A stretch of 64,000 bases of DNA, taken from contig LT599018.1 in the NCBI GenBank assembly GCA_900079685.1, forward strand, positions 2,411,625-2,475,624. Direction: 5' to 3'. Source of the DNA: an uncultured delta proteobacterium. GTDB lineage: Bacteria > Desulfobacterota > Desulfovibrionia > Desulfovibrionales > Desulfovibrionaceae. The translations under genes were made by a program, and so were the position numbers. Positions within the stretch are counted from its first letter, which is position 1. Each line of letters opens with the position of its first letter. Positions 1 through 7,656 of this stretch are shown one piece after another. The notes beneath the pieces are model-generated. The model was given only the letters and a program-made list of their open reading frames with translations. It searched no databases and was not told the origin of the DNA.

Positions 1-60
1 AGGTTGGAAGTTTTGAGAGCGAAAGAAAAGGACTTGCGACAAAAAAAACGCAACCCCTTG

Positions 61-115
61 ATTTTTATGGTGGGCGGTGAGGGGCTCGAACCTGTGACTC
101 TCGGCTTACAAGGCA
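61..115 (-). repeat. Displaced 3' end of tRNA-Val (putative att site)
   Basis: Bases 61-92 are identical to 9205-9236, which cover the 3' end (including the encoded CCA) and flank of the intact tRNA-Val. Similarity continues with mismatches through the T-arm and the 3' side of the anticodon stem to about 115, then stops. The anticodon-loop copy reads CTTGTAA instead of CTTACAA. The 5' half of a tRNA is missing, so this is a fragment, not a functional tRNA. The placement, downstream of the tRNA 3' end with about 9 kb between, is what site-specific integration into a tRNA gene leaves behind. Confidence 0.75.
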
Positions 116-187
116 AGGGTAGCACACCTGGCGGACAAAGCTTTACAGCGGCGGCGGCAGTGGTGGGCGACCTGTTCCAGGACGTAA

Positions 188-334
188 GCGCGCGCCTTCT
201 CCACCACTCCGGAACTGTGGCTGAACATGCAGCAGGGTTACGATCTGTGGGTTGCCGAGAATGAGCACACCGACTGGCAGAAGGTGGAACCGGTCTATGT
301 ACCGGAATCCATGACGGAACAAGCGCAAGCGTAA
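188..334 (+). pseudogene. Truncated HigA-family antitoxin remnant
   Basis: The reading frame ending at the TAA at 332-334 encodes a tail that includes TTPELWLNMQQGYDLW, characteristic of the C-terminus of HigA-type addiction-module antidotes (a Cro/C1-type HTH family). An in-frame TAA at 185-187 closes the frame on the 5' side and no start codon or HTH region precedes it, so about half of a normal antitoxin of roughly 95-100 residues is gone. No HigB toxin is visible. The fragment lies immediately inside the tRNA-derived repeat and fits decayed mobile-element cargo. Recognition is from the conserved motif only. Confidence 0.65.
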
Positions 335-368
335 ATTACGAATTTCCCGCCTCTAGCTGTGGTCCGCT

Positions 369-2420
369 CTACCACGGTATGGCATATGGTCCGTGTGCTT
401 CTGCAACCGCTTTCGGACGACACCTGAAATGTTCGGCGTTAATCCGATACTTTTCCATTTTCCGGTACAAGGTCCGTAAACTGACGCCGATGCAGCGGGC
501 TGTGGCCGTCATGTTGCCGTTGCATTTTTCCAGGCCTGCCAGGATGACCTGCTTTTCGCTGTCCTGGACCGTCAACTCCGGATCGGAAACGGCCTGCGGC
601 GCTTCCTGCGGAGGAACGACAAATCCGCTGGCCGCAATGAAAGGCGGAAGATGCTCAGGTTCTATGACCAGGGAATCGGTTATATTGACCGCCCGTTCAA
701 TAACGTTCTCAAGCTCGCGAATATTGCCCGGCCAGTGGTAAGCGAGAAGAAATTCCGCCGCCCGGGGGCTGATGCCGTATTCCCTGCCTTTGCGACCGTA
801 TTTGCGGAGAAAAAAGCAGGCCAGCGCCAGTAAATCTTCCTTTCGTTCCCTGAGCGGCGGCAAAGATATGGTGAAGACGTTGAGACGGTAATATAAATCC
901 TCACGGAACGTCTTGTCGCATATCGCATCCTGGAGTTTTTTGTTCGTGGCCGCGATGATCCGGACATTGACCGTTTTGGGAAATTTCGCCCCGATGCGAT
1001 GAACCTGCTTGGTTTCCAGCACGCGCAGCAGAGTAACCTGCACATCCAGCGGCATATCTCCGATTTCATCAAGAAAGATAGTCCCGCCGTCAGCCAGTTC
1101 AAACTTGCCGACCTGACCCTCCCGGCTGGCTCCGGTAAATGCCCCTTTCTCGTAGCCGAAAAGTTCGCTTTCAATGAGCCCTTTCGGCAGGGCGCCGCAG
1201 TTAATGGCCACAAAAGGGCCGGCGCTGTAGTCACTCGCCGCGTGGATGGATTGGGCGATCAATTCTTTCCCTGTTCCGCTCTCTCCGAGAATGAGCACGT
1301 TGCCCCCGCTCCGGGCGATGCGCCGCGCGTCTTTGACCATATCCCGGGTTTTGGCGCAGTCCCCCACAATGTCGTCAAAGGTAAACGTCGCCCGGTAACC
1401 GCTCATCTTGTTGGTCAGCCGCGTAACGGCCTGGGGTTCTTCCAGGTGGACCACGGTGGAGATATGCTTGCCCGCCCCGTCATTGATGAGGCTGGTGGAA
1501 AGCAGCAGCCGGACGGGTTCCGTGGAGTTTTTAAAAATGACGTTGACCGGAAAGTGTTCCAGCGGTTCATCCAAAATCTTTTTGGTGGCATGGCGCGGGT
1601 CATCCGGAAACAACATCAGCATGTACACGTTCTGCCCGAGGACTTCCTGCCCCGGCAGCCCCATCAGTCGCAGGGCCTTGGAGTTCACCTGGATGACGTT
1701 GTTGGAGTTGTCCAAAAGGAGGATGCTGGCGGACAGGGCTTCGATAATATGGTTGCGCTGCCTGCTGGTATGGGAAAGCTCCTGGAAGGTTTGGAGCCTT
1801 TTCAGCTCTTTTGATATCCCGTCGGCGGCGGCCATGACCATGCCCAGCGTCTGCCGGTTGAGGATGTCATACTCGTGGCCTGAAATATTCAGGCAGCCGA
1901 GAAACGTATTGTCATAATCGAAAACAGGGGCCGCGCAGCAGGAAAAATCCTTGTGCGGCAGAACGTAATGTTCCTGACCATACACAATGGCCGCCGTTTG
2001 CTCCGCGCAGCACACGGCAAAGGCGTTCGTGCCGGCGTATTGTTCGCTGCGGTTGCAGCCAGGGATGGGGAGGGTGATGTTGGATTTGCGCTGGATCTCG
2101 TCATCGCCGATGGTCTTGAGCAGAAAACCATCCTTGTCCAGATAGTGAATGCTCAGCGTGGTCCCCTTGATGACGGAATACAGCGTCTCCATGTAGGGAA
2201 CCACGATCTCCATCAGGTCGCTGTTGGCTGCCACCCGCGCCTGCAAACCGGCCTCGTCCAGCAGCCAGAGCCTGGTTTCCTGCGGCTCGACCCCGGCATC
2301 CCGGGAGCGTAGCCACGAGGCGTAGATGCTGGGGCGGATGAAGCTGTAATCGTGGTCTTCGTGCCGGATGAACTTCCGCCAGGCAACGGAAAGTTTCTCC
2401 GCGTATTCCTTGGTATACAT
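369..2420 (-). CDS. Sigma-54-dependent AcoR-like transcriptional activator
   Basis: A 683-residue enhancer-binding protein that should activate sigma-54 RNA polymerase by ATP hydrolysis. The N-terminal part (about 40-200) has the AcoR-type entry [16 protein letters not shown] and a GAF-like sensor; a PAS-like segment follows (about 225-330). The AAA+ domain shows Walker A GESGTGKE (about 377), the sigma-54-contacting GAFTGA loop (about 424) and [10 protein letters not shown] Fis-type HTH closes the protein (about 620-665). An upstream ATG at 2474 would add 18 residues, but ATG 2420 has a textbook AAGGAGG six bases away and was chosen. It follows the dehydrogenase genes and is the obvious regulator of the dctP promoter, though the ligand is unknown. 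Confidence 0.9.
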   Translation of the reverse strand: MYTKEYAEKLSVAWRKFIRHEDHDYSFIRPSIYASWLRSRDAGVEPQETRLWLLDEAGLQARVAANSDLMEIVVPYMETLYSVIKGTTLSIHYLDKDGFLLKTIGDDEIQRKSNITLPIPGCNRSEQYAGTNAFAVCCAEQTAAIVYGQEHYVLPHKDFSCCAAPVFDYDNTFLGCLNISGHEYDILNRQTLGMVMAAADGISKELKRLQTFQELSHTSRQRNHIIEALSASILLLDNSNNVIQVNSKALRLMGLPGQEVLGQNVYMLMLFPDDPRHATKKILDEPLEHFPVNVIFKNSTEPVRLLLSTSLINDGAGKHISTVVHLEEPQAVTRLTNKMSGYRATFTFDDIVGDCAKTRDMVKDARRIARSGGNVLILGESGTGKELIAQSIHAASDYSAGPFVAINCGALPKGLIESELFGYEKGAFTGASREGQVGKFELADGGTIFLDEIGDMPLDVQVTLLRVLETKQVHRIGAKFPKTVNVRIIAATNKKLQDAICDKTFREDLYYRLNVFTISLPPLRERKEDLLALACFFLRKYGRKGREYGISPRAAEFLLAYHWPGNIRELENVIERAVNITDSLVIEPEHLPPFIAASGFVVPPQEAPQAVSDPELTVQDSEKQVILAGLEKCNGNMTATARCIGVSLRTLYRKMEKYRINAEHFRCRPKAVAEAHGPYAIPW

Positions 2421-2480
2421 GGGAGGCCTCCTTGGTACGCCCAGAGACACGTCCGTAGCATGTTTTTCTGCCATAAAAAA

Positions 2481-2493
2481 TGACCGCCGGTCA
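2481..2493. promoter_or_regulatory. 13-bp palindrome upstream of the regulator gene
   Basis: TGACCGCCGGTCA is a perfect odd palindrome between the aco-side terminator and the sigma-54 regulator. It could be an operator for the regulator's own promoter or an RNA hairpin near its leader. No clear -35/-10 pair was found beside it. Confidence 0.35.
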
Positions 2494-2522
2494 AACGCGA
2501 AAAGCTATATTGCCGAGGATGG

Positions 2523-2554
2523 AAAAAGCCCGCCGCGAACCTTTTGCGGCGGGC
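2523..2554 (-). terminator. Intrinsic terminator after the E2-like gene
   Basis: On the minus strand a nine-base-pair stem (GCCCGCCGC with GCGGCGGGC, eight-base loop) is followed by TTTTT. It lies 36 bases past the E2-like stop codon and should end the transporter/dehydrogenase transcript before the regulator gene. Confidence 0.9.
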
Positions 2555-2589
2555 CGGGAACCCGTTTTGCCATCTTCCGCGTCCCGTGG

Positions 2590-3279
2590 TTAAAAGAATT
2601 TTCCAGGGTTCTCAAGAATATCGGCGAGGGTTTTCAGCATCCTGTTCGCGGGCACCCCTGTGGTGGCCGTGTGGTTGATGTTGATCATGACATAACTCAT
2701 CGGTTTGACGACTATCCTATCATCTTCGACCACAACGGGCCTTTTCTTTACCCTGCCGAAACCGTAGATGGCCGTTTCAAAATTGTTGACCAGCGACGTG
2801 AAGAAATCAACATCCAGCATGGCCATGTTGCTGACGGTGAACGTTCCGCCCTTGAAGTCGTCAAGGGTCAGCTTGCCCGCGCGTGTCCGCTCGAGCAGCT
2901 CGCCGACGCCCTCGTTGACGGCATCCAGAGACTTGTCCTGCACATCGCGCAGCACCACGACATACAGCCCCTTGGGGGTGTCCACGGCTATGCCGGCGTT
3001 GCAGTTTTTGTACTGGACGAGTTCCTCGCCTTCCAACCTGGAATTCATTTCCGGGTGCTCGCGCATGGCCATCGCCACCGCCTTCACGTAAACTGCGGTG
3101 GATGACAGCTTCAGGCCTCTGCCCTTGTATTCTTCCCGAAGTTCGCCAATGGCCGTCATGTCGACTTCCAGGGCTTGCATGGCCTGCCCGAAGCCGAGAG
3201 CGCCCTCGAGCAGCTTTTCCCCGGCGAACTTGGCCGCGCCCCGCAACTTCGTCCGTTTGGCTATTTCCAGTTCCATCAT
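2590..3279 (-). CDS. Dihydrolipoamide acyltransferase (E2) catalytic core, no lipoyl domain
   Basis: This 229-residue protein matches only the acyltransferase domain of 2-oxoacid/acetoin dehydrogenase E2. It has the GIAVDTPKGLYVVVLRD stretch, the GGTFTVSNMAM segment with the conserved serine, and the C-terminal active-site region. Ordinary E2 proteins are about 370-550 residues with an N-terminal lipoyl domain and a peripheral-subunit-binding domain; both are missing here, and a lipoyl domain is encoded separately at 5354-5581. The usual DHRxxDG active-site motif reads NHTATTG: the histidine is kept but the aspartate is threonine. ATG codons at 3279 and 3276 follow GAGG. It sits 11 bases after E1-beta and is last in the operon. 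E2 family membership is clear; activity and substrate are uncertain. Confidence 0.85.
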   Translation of the reverse strand: MMELEIAKRTKLRGAAKFAGEKLLEGALGFGQAMQALEVDMTAIGELREEYKGRGLKLSSTAVYVKAVAMAMREHPEMNSRLEGEELVQYKNCNAGIAVDTPKGLYVVVLRDVQDKSLDAVNEGVGELLERTRAGKLTLDDFKGGTFTVSNMAMLDVDFFTSLVNNFETAIYGFGRVKKRPVVVEDDRIVVKPMSYVMININHTATTGVPANRMLKTLADILENPGKFF

Positions 3280-3290
3280 ATACCTCGCCG

Positions 3291-4277
3291 TTACAGCAGG
3301 GACTTAACCCCGTTAATGACGTCTTCCATCTTGGGCACCATGAGATGTTCCGCAACGCCCGACGGGATGGGCGAGTTGAGGGAACCGATCCGCCTGATGG
3401 GCTTTTTCAGGGAATCAAAGCCCTTCTCCGCCGCGATGGCCGCGATTTCCCCGCCGCAGCCGCCCCTGACGGGCGCTTCGTGCACGATCAGGAGCCGCCC
3501 GGTCTTGGCGATGGACCTGAGAAGCGCTTCCTCGTCAAAGGGAATCAGGACCCGCGGGTCGATGATTTCCACGGAGATGCCTTCGGCCGCAAGGGTTTCA
3601 GCCGCCTTTTCCACAATGGGCACCATGCTCTGGATGGCGACCACCGTGATATCTTTCCCTTCCCGGCGGACCCTGGCCGCCCTGGCCAGGGGGATGGGTT
3701 CCTGCACGTCGGGAACCGGGCATTTCACCCCTAGAGAGCCCTCGTGATACAGGAAGAGAACGGCATCGTTATCCCGGATGGCCGATCGCATCAGGCCGAG
3801 GGCGTCGTCCGCGTAATACGGCGCGACGATTTTCAGCCCCGGCACGTTGGAAAACCAGCTTTCGGAACACTGCGAATGCGTGGAACCCGAACCGACGGAA
3901 CCGTACGTTCCCCGGCCTCCGTTGGCCATGACGAACGTTACCGGCACGGAAAGGCGCCCGAGGGAATTGAAACGGAACTTGGCGGCGTTGCTGACAATGG
4001 CGTCACCCGCCACAAAGCCGAAGTCCGAAAACATCAGATCCACGATAGGCCGCAGCCCGGCAAGGGCGGCGCCGTTGGCAAAATGGGAAAAACCCGATTC
4101 GCAGATGGGCATGTCGAGGCAACGGCCGGGAAAGGCCTCCGGAACGCCCAGAAAGATGCTGAGCCCCCCGCCCTTGTTGATGATGTCTTCGCCCAGCAGA
4201 ATAATAGTGTCATCCCGCTCCATTTCCAGGCGCACGGCTTCCGCTATGGCCCGGTTCAAAAAAAGAGAACGGCTCAT
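3291..4277 (-). CDS. TPP-dependent dehydrogenase E1 component, beta subunit (AcoB-like)
   Basis: A 328-residue protein of the transketolase-like E1-beta family (pyruvate, branched-chain 2-oxoacid or acetoin dehydrogenase). The N-terminus (RAIAEAVRLEMERDDTIILLGED) and the ICESGFSHFANGAALAG region are characteristic, and the C-terminal half carries the swivel-domain segment IDPRVLIPFDEEALL. It pairs with the alpha subunit to bind thiamine diphosphate. GGGAGG precedes the start, and its ATG overlaps the alpha-subunit stop (ATGA), so the two are translationally coupled. Sequence alone does not separate acetoin from 2-oxoacid specificity; AcoB is favoured only because an AcoR-like regulator is nearby. 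Confidence 0.9.
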   Translation of the reverse strand: MSRSLFLNRAIAEAVRLEMERDDTIILLGEDIINKGGGLSIFLGVPEAFPGRCLDMPICESGFSHFANGAALAGLRPIVDLMFSDFGFVAGDAIVSNAAKFRFNSLGRLSVPVTFVMANGGRGTYGSVGSGSTHSQCSESWFSNVPGLKIVAPYYADDALGLMRSAIRDNDAVLFLYHEGSLGVKCPVPDVQEPIPLARAARVRREGKDITVVAIQSMVPIVEKAAETLAAEGISVEIIDPRVLIPFDEEALLRSIAKTGRLLIVHEAPVRGGCGGEIAAIAAEKGFDSLKKPIRRIGSLNSPIPSGVAEHLMVPKMEDVINGVKSLL

Positions 4278-5275
4278 ATGGGACCTCCCGTTTCAGGCGT
4301 GGCGTAGATATTTTCCATGGTGAAAATATCCTCGAAACTCGCGGCGGGCGATTCCTTGGTCCGCTCTACCATGCCCTCGTATTCGGCGGCGATTTGCGCC
4401 TTCAGCGCATCCATGGCCGTCTGGTCCGTGACGTTGTTTTCGATCAGATACGTTTCAAAACGTTTCAGGCAGTCCCTGGTTTCCGAATACTCTTTCACCT
4501 TGTCCAGGTCCTGGCGGAACTTGCCTCCCTGGCCTATGAAATGGTCCGTCAGGCGCAGGGTTTTGTATTCAATGACGTTGGGCAGGCCCTTCCGGGCGAG
4601 CTCCAGGGCTTTTTCCATGGCCTTGCGGACCGCCAGCACGTCGTTGCCGTCCGCGATCTGGGTGGACAAGCCATAGGGGATGGCCCGCTCGGAAATGTTG
4701 GGGTTTGTCGTCTGGCGCTCCAGAGGAACGGTCATGGCCCATTCGTTATTGATGATGACAAAAACGATGGGAACCTTGAAGAGGGAGGCCAGGTTGTAGG
4801 CCTCGCTCGTGGGGCCTTCGCTGGCGGCGCCGTCCCCGTAAGTGGCGACAACAACCTCGTCTCCGCGTTTCATATGCTTGAGGGCAAAGGCAAAGCCCGT
4901 GGCCGTGGGTGCCTGCCCGCCCAGAACGGCGGAATTGGGAATGATCCGGACATCCCCGCTGACATCCGCCATATGGTAATCATAGGCCACGCCCTTGAAG
5001 AGGCCGTCCCGTTTGCCGAACACTTCCGCCATGAACCCGTAAGGGTCCATCCGCATGATAATCCCGGCCTGCGACCGGTGGTTGGGGACATACCAGTCCG
5101 TTTTTTTCATGGCACAGAGCATGCCCACATCCACGGCCTCCTGGCCGTAAGCACTGTGGAACGAAGTCCGGATAAGGCCTTCGTTCACGGCCTGGTTCAT
5201 CCGGGCCACAAAGATGCGCCCGCGCGCCAGATGCTCGTACATCGCCAGCAACTCGTCTTTCGCATATGCAGTCAT
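4274..5275 (-). CDS. TPP-dependent dehydrogenase E1 component, alpha subunit (AcoA-like)
   Basis: A 333-residue E1-alpha. The thiamine-diphosphate motif runs from GDGAASEG to IINNEWAM, and the substrate-channel region SAYGQEAVDVG is near the N-terminus. Length agrees with AcoA/PdhA. The start has AGGAGA nine bases upstream. E1-alpha and E1-beta form a heterotetramer that decarboxylates or cleaves the substrate and passes the acyl group to lipoamide. The gene is between the free lipoyl-domain gene and E1-beta in one leftward operon. No E3 (dihydrolipoamide dehydrogenase) is encoded in the window, so that component must be shared from elsewhere. Confidence 0.9.
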   Translation of the reverse strand: MTAYAKDELLAMYEHLARGRIFVARMNQAVNEGLIRTSFHSAYGQEAVDVGMLCAMKKTDWYVPNHRSQAGIIMRMDPYGFMAEVFGKRDGLFKGVAYDYHMADVSGDVRIIPNSAVLGGQAPTATGFAFALKHMKRGDEVVVATYGDGAASEGPTSEAYNLASLFKVPIVFVIINNEWAMTVPLERQTTNPNISERAIPYGLSTQIADGNDVLAVRKAMEKALELARKGLPNVIEYKTLRLTDHFIGQGGKFRQDLDKVKEYSETRDCLKRFETYLIENNVTDQTAMDALKAQIAAEYEGMVERTKESPAASFEDIFTMENIYATPETGGPI

Positions 5276-5353
5276 TGCGCTTCTCCTGGTTGCATTGAAA
5301 CGCGCTCCCTGAAAATACGGGAAGAACTTCCCGCGTGTCCGTTCCGGCGAAAC

Positions 5354-5581
5354 CTATTCAACGATTTCACCTATTACAACACCGCATTCGGCGCTTTCTC
5401 CTTCGGGAACAATAATTTTCAGCGTTCCCGTGGCAATGGCCTCGATCTCGTTTTCCAGTTTTTCCGTCTGGATGACGTACAGGATCTCGCCCTTTTCCAC
5501 CGGGTCGCCGTCTTTTTTCTTCCACTCAACAATGGTCCCTTCGGTCATGGTCATCCCGATCTGGGGCATGACTATTTGCAT
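5354..5581 (-). CDS. Free-standing biotin/lipoyl-attachment domain protein
   Basis: A 75-residue protein that is a single lipoyl domain: it opens MQIVMPQIGMTMTEG, has the GDPVEKGEILYVIQTEK turn with the predicted lipoylated lysine in TEKLEN, and ends GVVIGEIVE. The start is fixed by AGGAGA eight bases upstream; the longer open frame to 5914 is not supported. It should act as a mobile acyl carrier between E1 and the lipoyl-less E2 of the same operon, splitting what is normally one polypeptide. A role as a carrier for another enzyme cannot be excluded. Confidence 0.88.
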   Translation of the reverse strand: MQIVMPQIGMTMTEGTIVEWKKKDGDPVEKGEILYVIQTEKLENEIEAIATGTLKIIVPEGESAECGVVIGEIVE

Positions 5582-5630
5582 AGCTCGCTCTCCTGAGGTT
5601 GATTCTTTTTCACGGGCAACGCCCGCTTTT

Positions 5631-5644
5631 GCCGGCGCGCCGGC
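5631..5644. repeat. Perfect 14-bp palindrome between TRAP and dehydrogenase genes
   Basis: GCCGGCGCGCCGGC is fully self-complementary and lies in the 164-base gap between dctM and the lipoyl-domain gene. No T-run follows on the minus strand, so it is not a typical terminator. It could tune expression between the two halves of the operon or simply be GC-rich sequence. Confidence 0.4.
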
Positions 5645-5745
5645 TTGCCATAAAACCCTTTCCATATGCCTTTCCGGCATAGACAAAACACCCATCGCGC
5701 GTTGACCGGCTTTCGGGAAATCCCACGAGCGCCGTTCGCGCAAGC

Positions 5746-7029
5746 CTACAACAGGCTCGGCAGGAACAGGGTCAGCGGCGGGACGTAGGTGATCAAAAAC
5801 AGCACGAAAATCAGCACGGCCAGAGTCGGGAGCAGCCATTTGAACATCTGCTCGATGGGGCAGTTGCCGATCCGCGTCGCGATGAAGAGGTTGACCCCCA
5901 CCGGCGGCGTGCACAGCCCGATGGTCAGGTTGACCGTCATGATCAACCCGAAGTGCAGGGGGTCGATACCCATGGCCTCGACGCTGGGCAAAAGAACCGG
6001 CGCGAGCAGGATGATGGCGGCATACGTTTCCATGAACATGCCGACCACCAGCAGGAACAGATTGATGATTAGCAGCAGGACATACTTATTGCTGGCCATT
6101 TCCACAAAAAATTCGGCCAGTTGCTCGGGGATCTGCTCCACTGTCAGCAGCCTGCCGAGCGCCGTGGCGCAGGCGACCAGCAACATGATGGTGCCGCTGG
6201 TCAGGGTGGTCTTTTTGAAAATCCGGGGAATTTCCCGAACCGTGTATTCCTTGTAGACGACCACCCCCACGAACATGGCGAACACGCAGGCAACCACAGC
6301 GGCTTCCGTGGGCGTGAATATGCCCCCGTAGATGCCGCCCAGGATGATGCCCGGAATCGTCAGGGACCAGAAGGCTTCCCTGGTCGCCTTGCCAAGAGGT
6401 ATGCGCGCTTTTTCGGCTTCTTCCGGAGAAATGCCGTACCCGTTTTTCTTGGCAAAATAGCGGACCAGGAGCACAAGACCGAGCGTGATCATGATCCCCG
6501 GGATAACGCCGCCAATAAACAGCTTTGTGATGGAAACACCGCAGCAAACGCCATACAGAATCATGGCAACGCTCGGCGGGATGATCGGCCCCAGCGCCCC
6601 GGCGGTCGCAGCCAAAGCGCAGGCGAACCCCTTGTCATACTTTTCCTTGAGCATTTCCGGGATCGTTATGCTGCCGATGCAGGCGACGGTCGCCGTCCCC
6701 GAGCCCGCGACAGCCGCGAATATCATGCTGGAAACGACGGTGACCGCACCGATGGCGCCCGTCATCGTGCCGACAAGGGCGCGGCAGAAGGTGATCAGCC
6801 GGGTGGAAATGCCGCCCTGCATCATCAGCTCACCGGCCAGGATGAAAAAGGGGATGGCGATCAGCGGGAAGGAGTCCAGGGATGTGAAATAGGTGTTCAT
6901 GATCATGGCCATGGGCACCGGCTCGAAAATGAGGCAGTAGGAAACGCTCGCCACACCGATGGCGATCATGATCGGCACGTTGAAAAAGAGAAACGCGAGG
7001 AAGATGATTATGAGCGAAAGACCTGTCAT
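5746..7029 (-). CDS. dctM: TRAP transporter large permease subunit
   Basis: A 427-residue DctM-family protein (usual length about 425-430) with many hydrophobic segments. Conserved stretches include PFFILAGELMMQGG near the N-terminus, AVAGSGTATVACIGSI, GALGPIIPPSVAMILYG, IFTPTEAAVVA and LTIGLCTPPVGVNLF. It is the ion-coupled translocation subunit of a tripartite ATP-independent periplasmic transporter, working with DctQ and the periplasmic DctP. GAGGAGG precedes the start, and the ATG overlaps the dctQ stop codon. Its position directly ahead of the lipoyl-domain and E1/E2 genes suggests that it imports their substrate. Confidence 0.93.
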   Translation of the reverse strand: MTGLSLIIIFLAFLFFNVPIMIAIGVASVSYCLIFEPVPMAMIMNTYFTSLDSFPLIAIPFFILAGELMMQGGISTRLITFCRALVGTMTGAIGAVTVVSSMIFAAVAGSGTATVACIGSITIPEMLKEKYDKGFACALAATAGALGPIIPPSVAMILYGVCCGVSITKLFIGGVIPGIMITLGLVLLVRYFAKKNGYGISPEEAEKARIPLGKATREAFWSLTIPGIILGGIYGGIFTPTEAAVVACVFAMFVGVVVYKEYTVREIPRIFKKTTLTSGTIMLLVACATALGRLLTVEQIPEQLAEFFVEMASNKYVLLLIINLFLLVVGMFMETYAAIILLAPVLLPSVEAMGIDPLHFGLIMTVNLTIGLCTPPVGVNLFIATRIGNCPIEQMFKWLLPTLAVLIFVLFLITYVPPLTLFLPSLL

Positions 7030-7553
7030 TTACTTGCCTCCTCCGCGCCGGCGGCTTCCAGGGGGTCGTCCAGCAGTTCGGGGTTCCGCAGCAGACGTAT
7101 TTCCAGCTGGATCAGCCGGATGGCCATGATGCAGTGGCTGAAAGGCACGATGAAGCAGAAAAGGGCCATGGGCAGTTTCAGCCCCAGGGTTATGGCGCCG
7201 CTTTTCATCAGGCCCCAGAGCCAGACGGAGCTGTAATAGGCGACGACAACGGCATAGACGAAAAAAATGACGTTACTGAACAGCTTCACGCCCCTGTGCA
7301 TCGACTTGGGCCAAACCTTGATGAACATGTCTATTTTGATGTGGACGTTGTGGACAATTGCATAACAGGCCGACAGGTAGCCGAACCAGACCAGCGCATA
7401 CCGCGACATCTCGTCGCACCATGCGTTGGTGACGCCGAACCCGTACCTGCCCACGACTTGATAAAAGAGGATGACAAGCATGAACATCAGGATAACGACG
7501 CAGACCGTGCTCTCTATTTCGTCATACCACTTGAGTTTTTTCTCCATGCTCAC
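7026..7553 (-). CDS. dctQ: TRAP transporter small permease subunit
   Basis: A DctQ-family membrane protein with about four hydrophobic segments, including VVILMFMLVILFYQVVGRYG and the typical WCDEMSRYALVWFGYLSA motif. The open frame reaches an ATG at 7601, but no ribosome-binding site lies there. A GTG at 7553 has GGCGG seven bases upstream, giving 175 residues, and was preferred; ATG 7547 is the next option. DctQ bridges DctM and the binding protein. A perfect hairpin separates the gene from dctP. Confidence 0.85.
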   Translation of the reverse strand: MSMEKKLKWYDEIESTVCVVILMFMLVILFYQVVGRYGFGVTNAWCDEMSRYALVWFGYLSACYAIVHNVHIKIDMFIKVWPKSMHRGVKLFSNVIFFVYAVVVAYYSSVWLWGLMKSGAITLGLKLPMALFCFIVPFSHCIMAIRLIQLEIRLLRNPELLDDPLEAAGAEEASK

Positions 7554-7608
7554 AGACGCACCGCCTTCTTTTGGTGTTGCCGTGCCCCGGAAGCCCGGCA
7601 TGGTCCGG

Positions 7609-7642
7609 AGGCCGGGAAGACCCTCGCGGGGCTTCCCGGCCT
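7609..7642 (-). other. Intercistronic hairpin between dctP and dctQ
   Basis: Eleven-base arms (AGGCCGGGAAG and CTTCCCGGCCT) around a 12-base loop lie 14 bases past the dctP stop. No T-run follows on the minus strand, so a terminator is unlikely. Hairpins in this position commonly protect the upstream binding-protein message, giving more DctP than membrane subunits. That role is inferred. Confidence 0.6.
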
Positions 7643-7656
7643 GAAAAACAGGACGC

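Noticed and set aside
4-264. An 86-residue plus-strand frame at the left edge
   Set aside because: Part of it (VGGEGLEPVTLGL) is translated from the tRNA-derived repeat, a well-known annotation artefact; the rest is out of frame with the HigA remnant.
5582-5914. An N-terminal extension of the lipoyl-domain protein
   Set aside because: It would overlap dctM and has no recognisable sequence, while AGGAGA marks the internal ATG at 5581.
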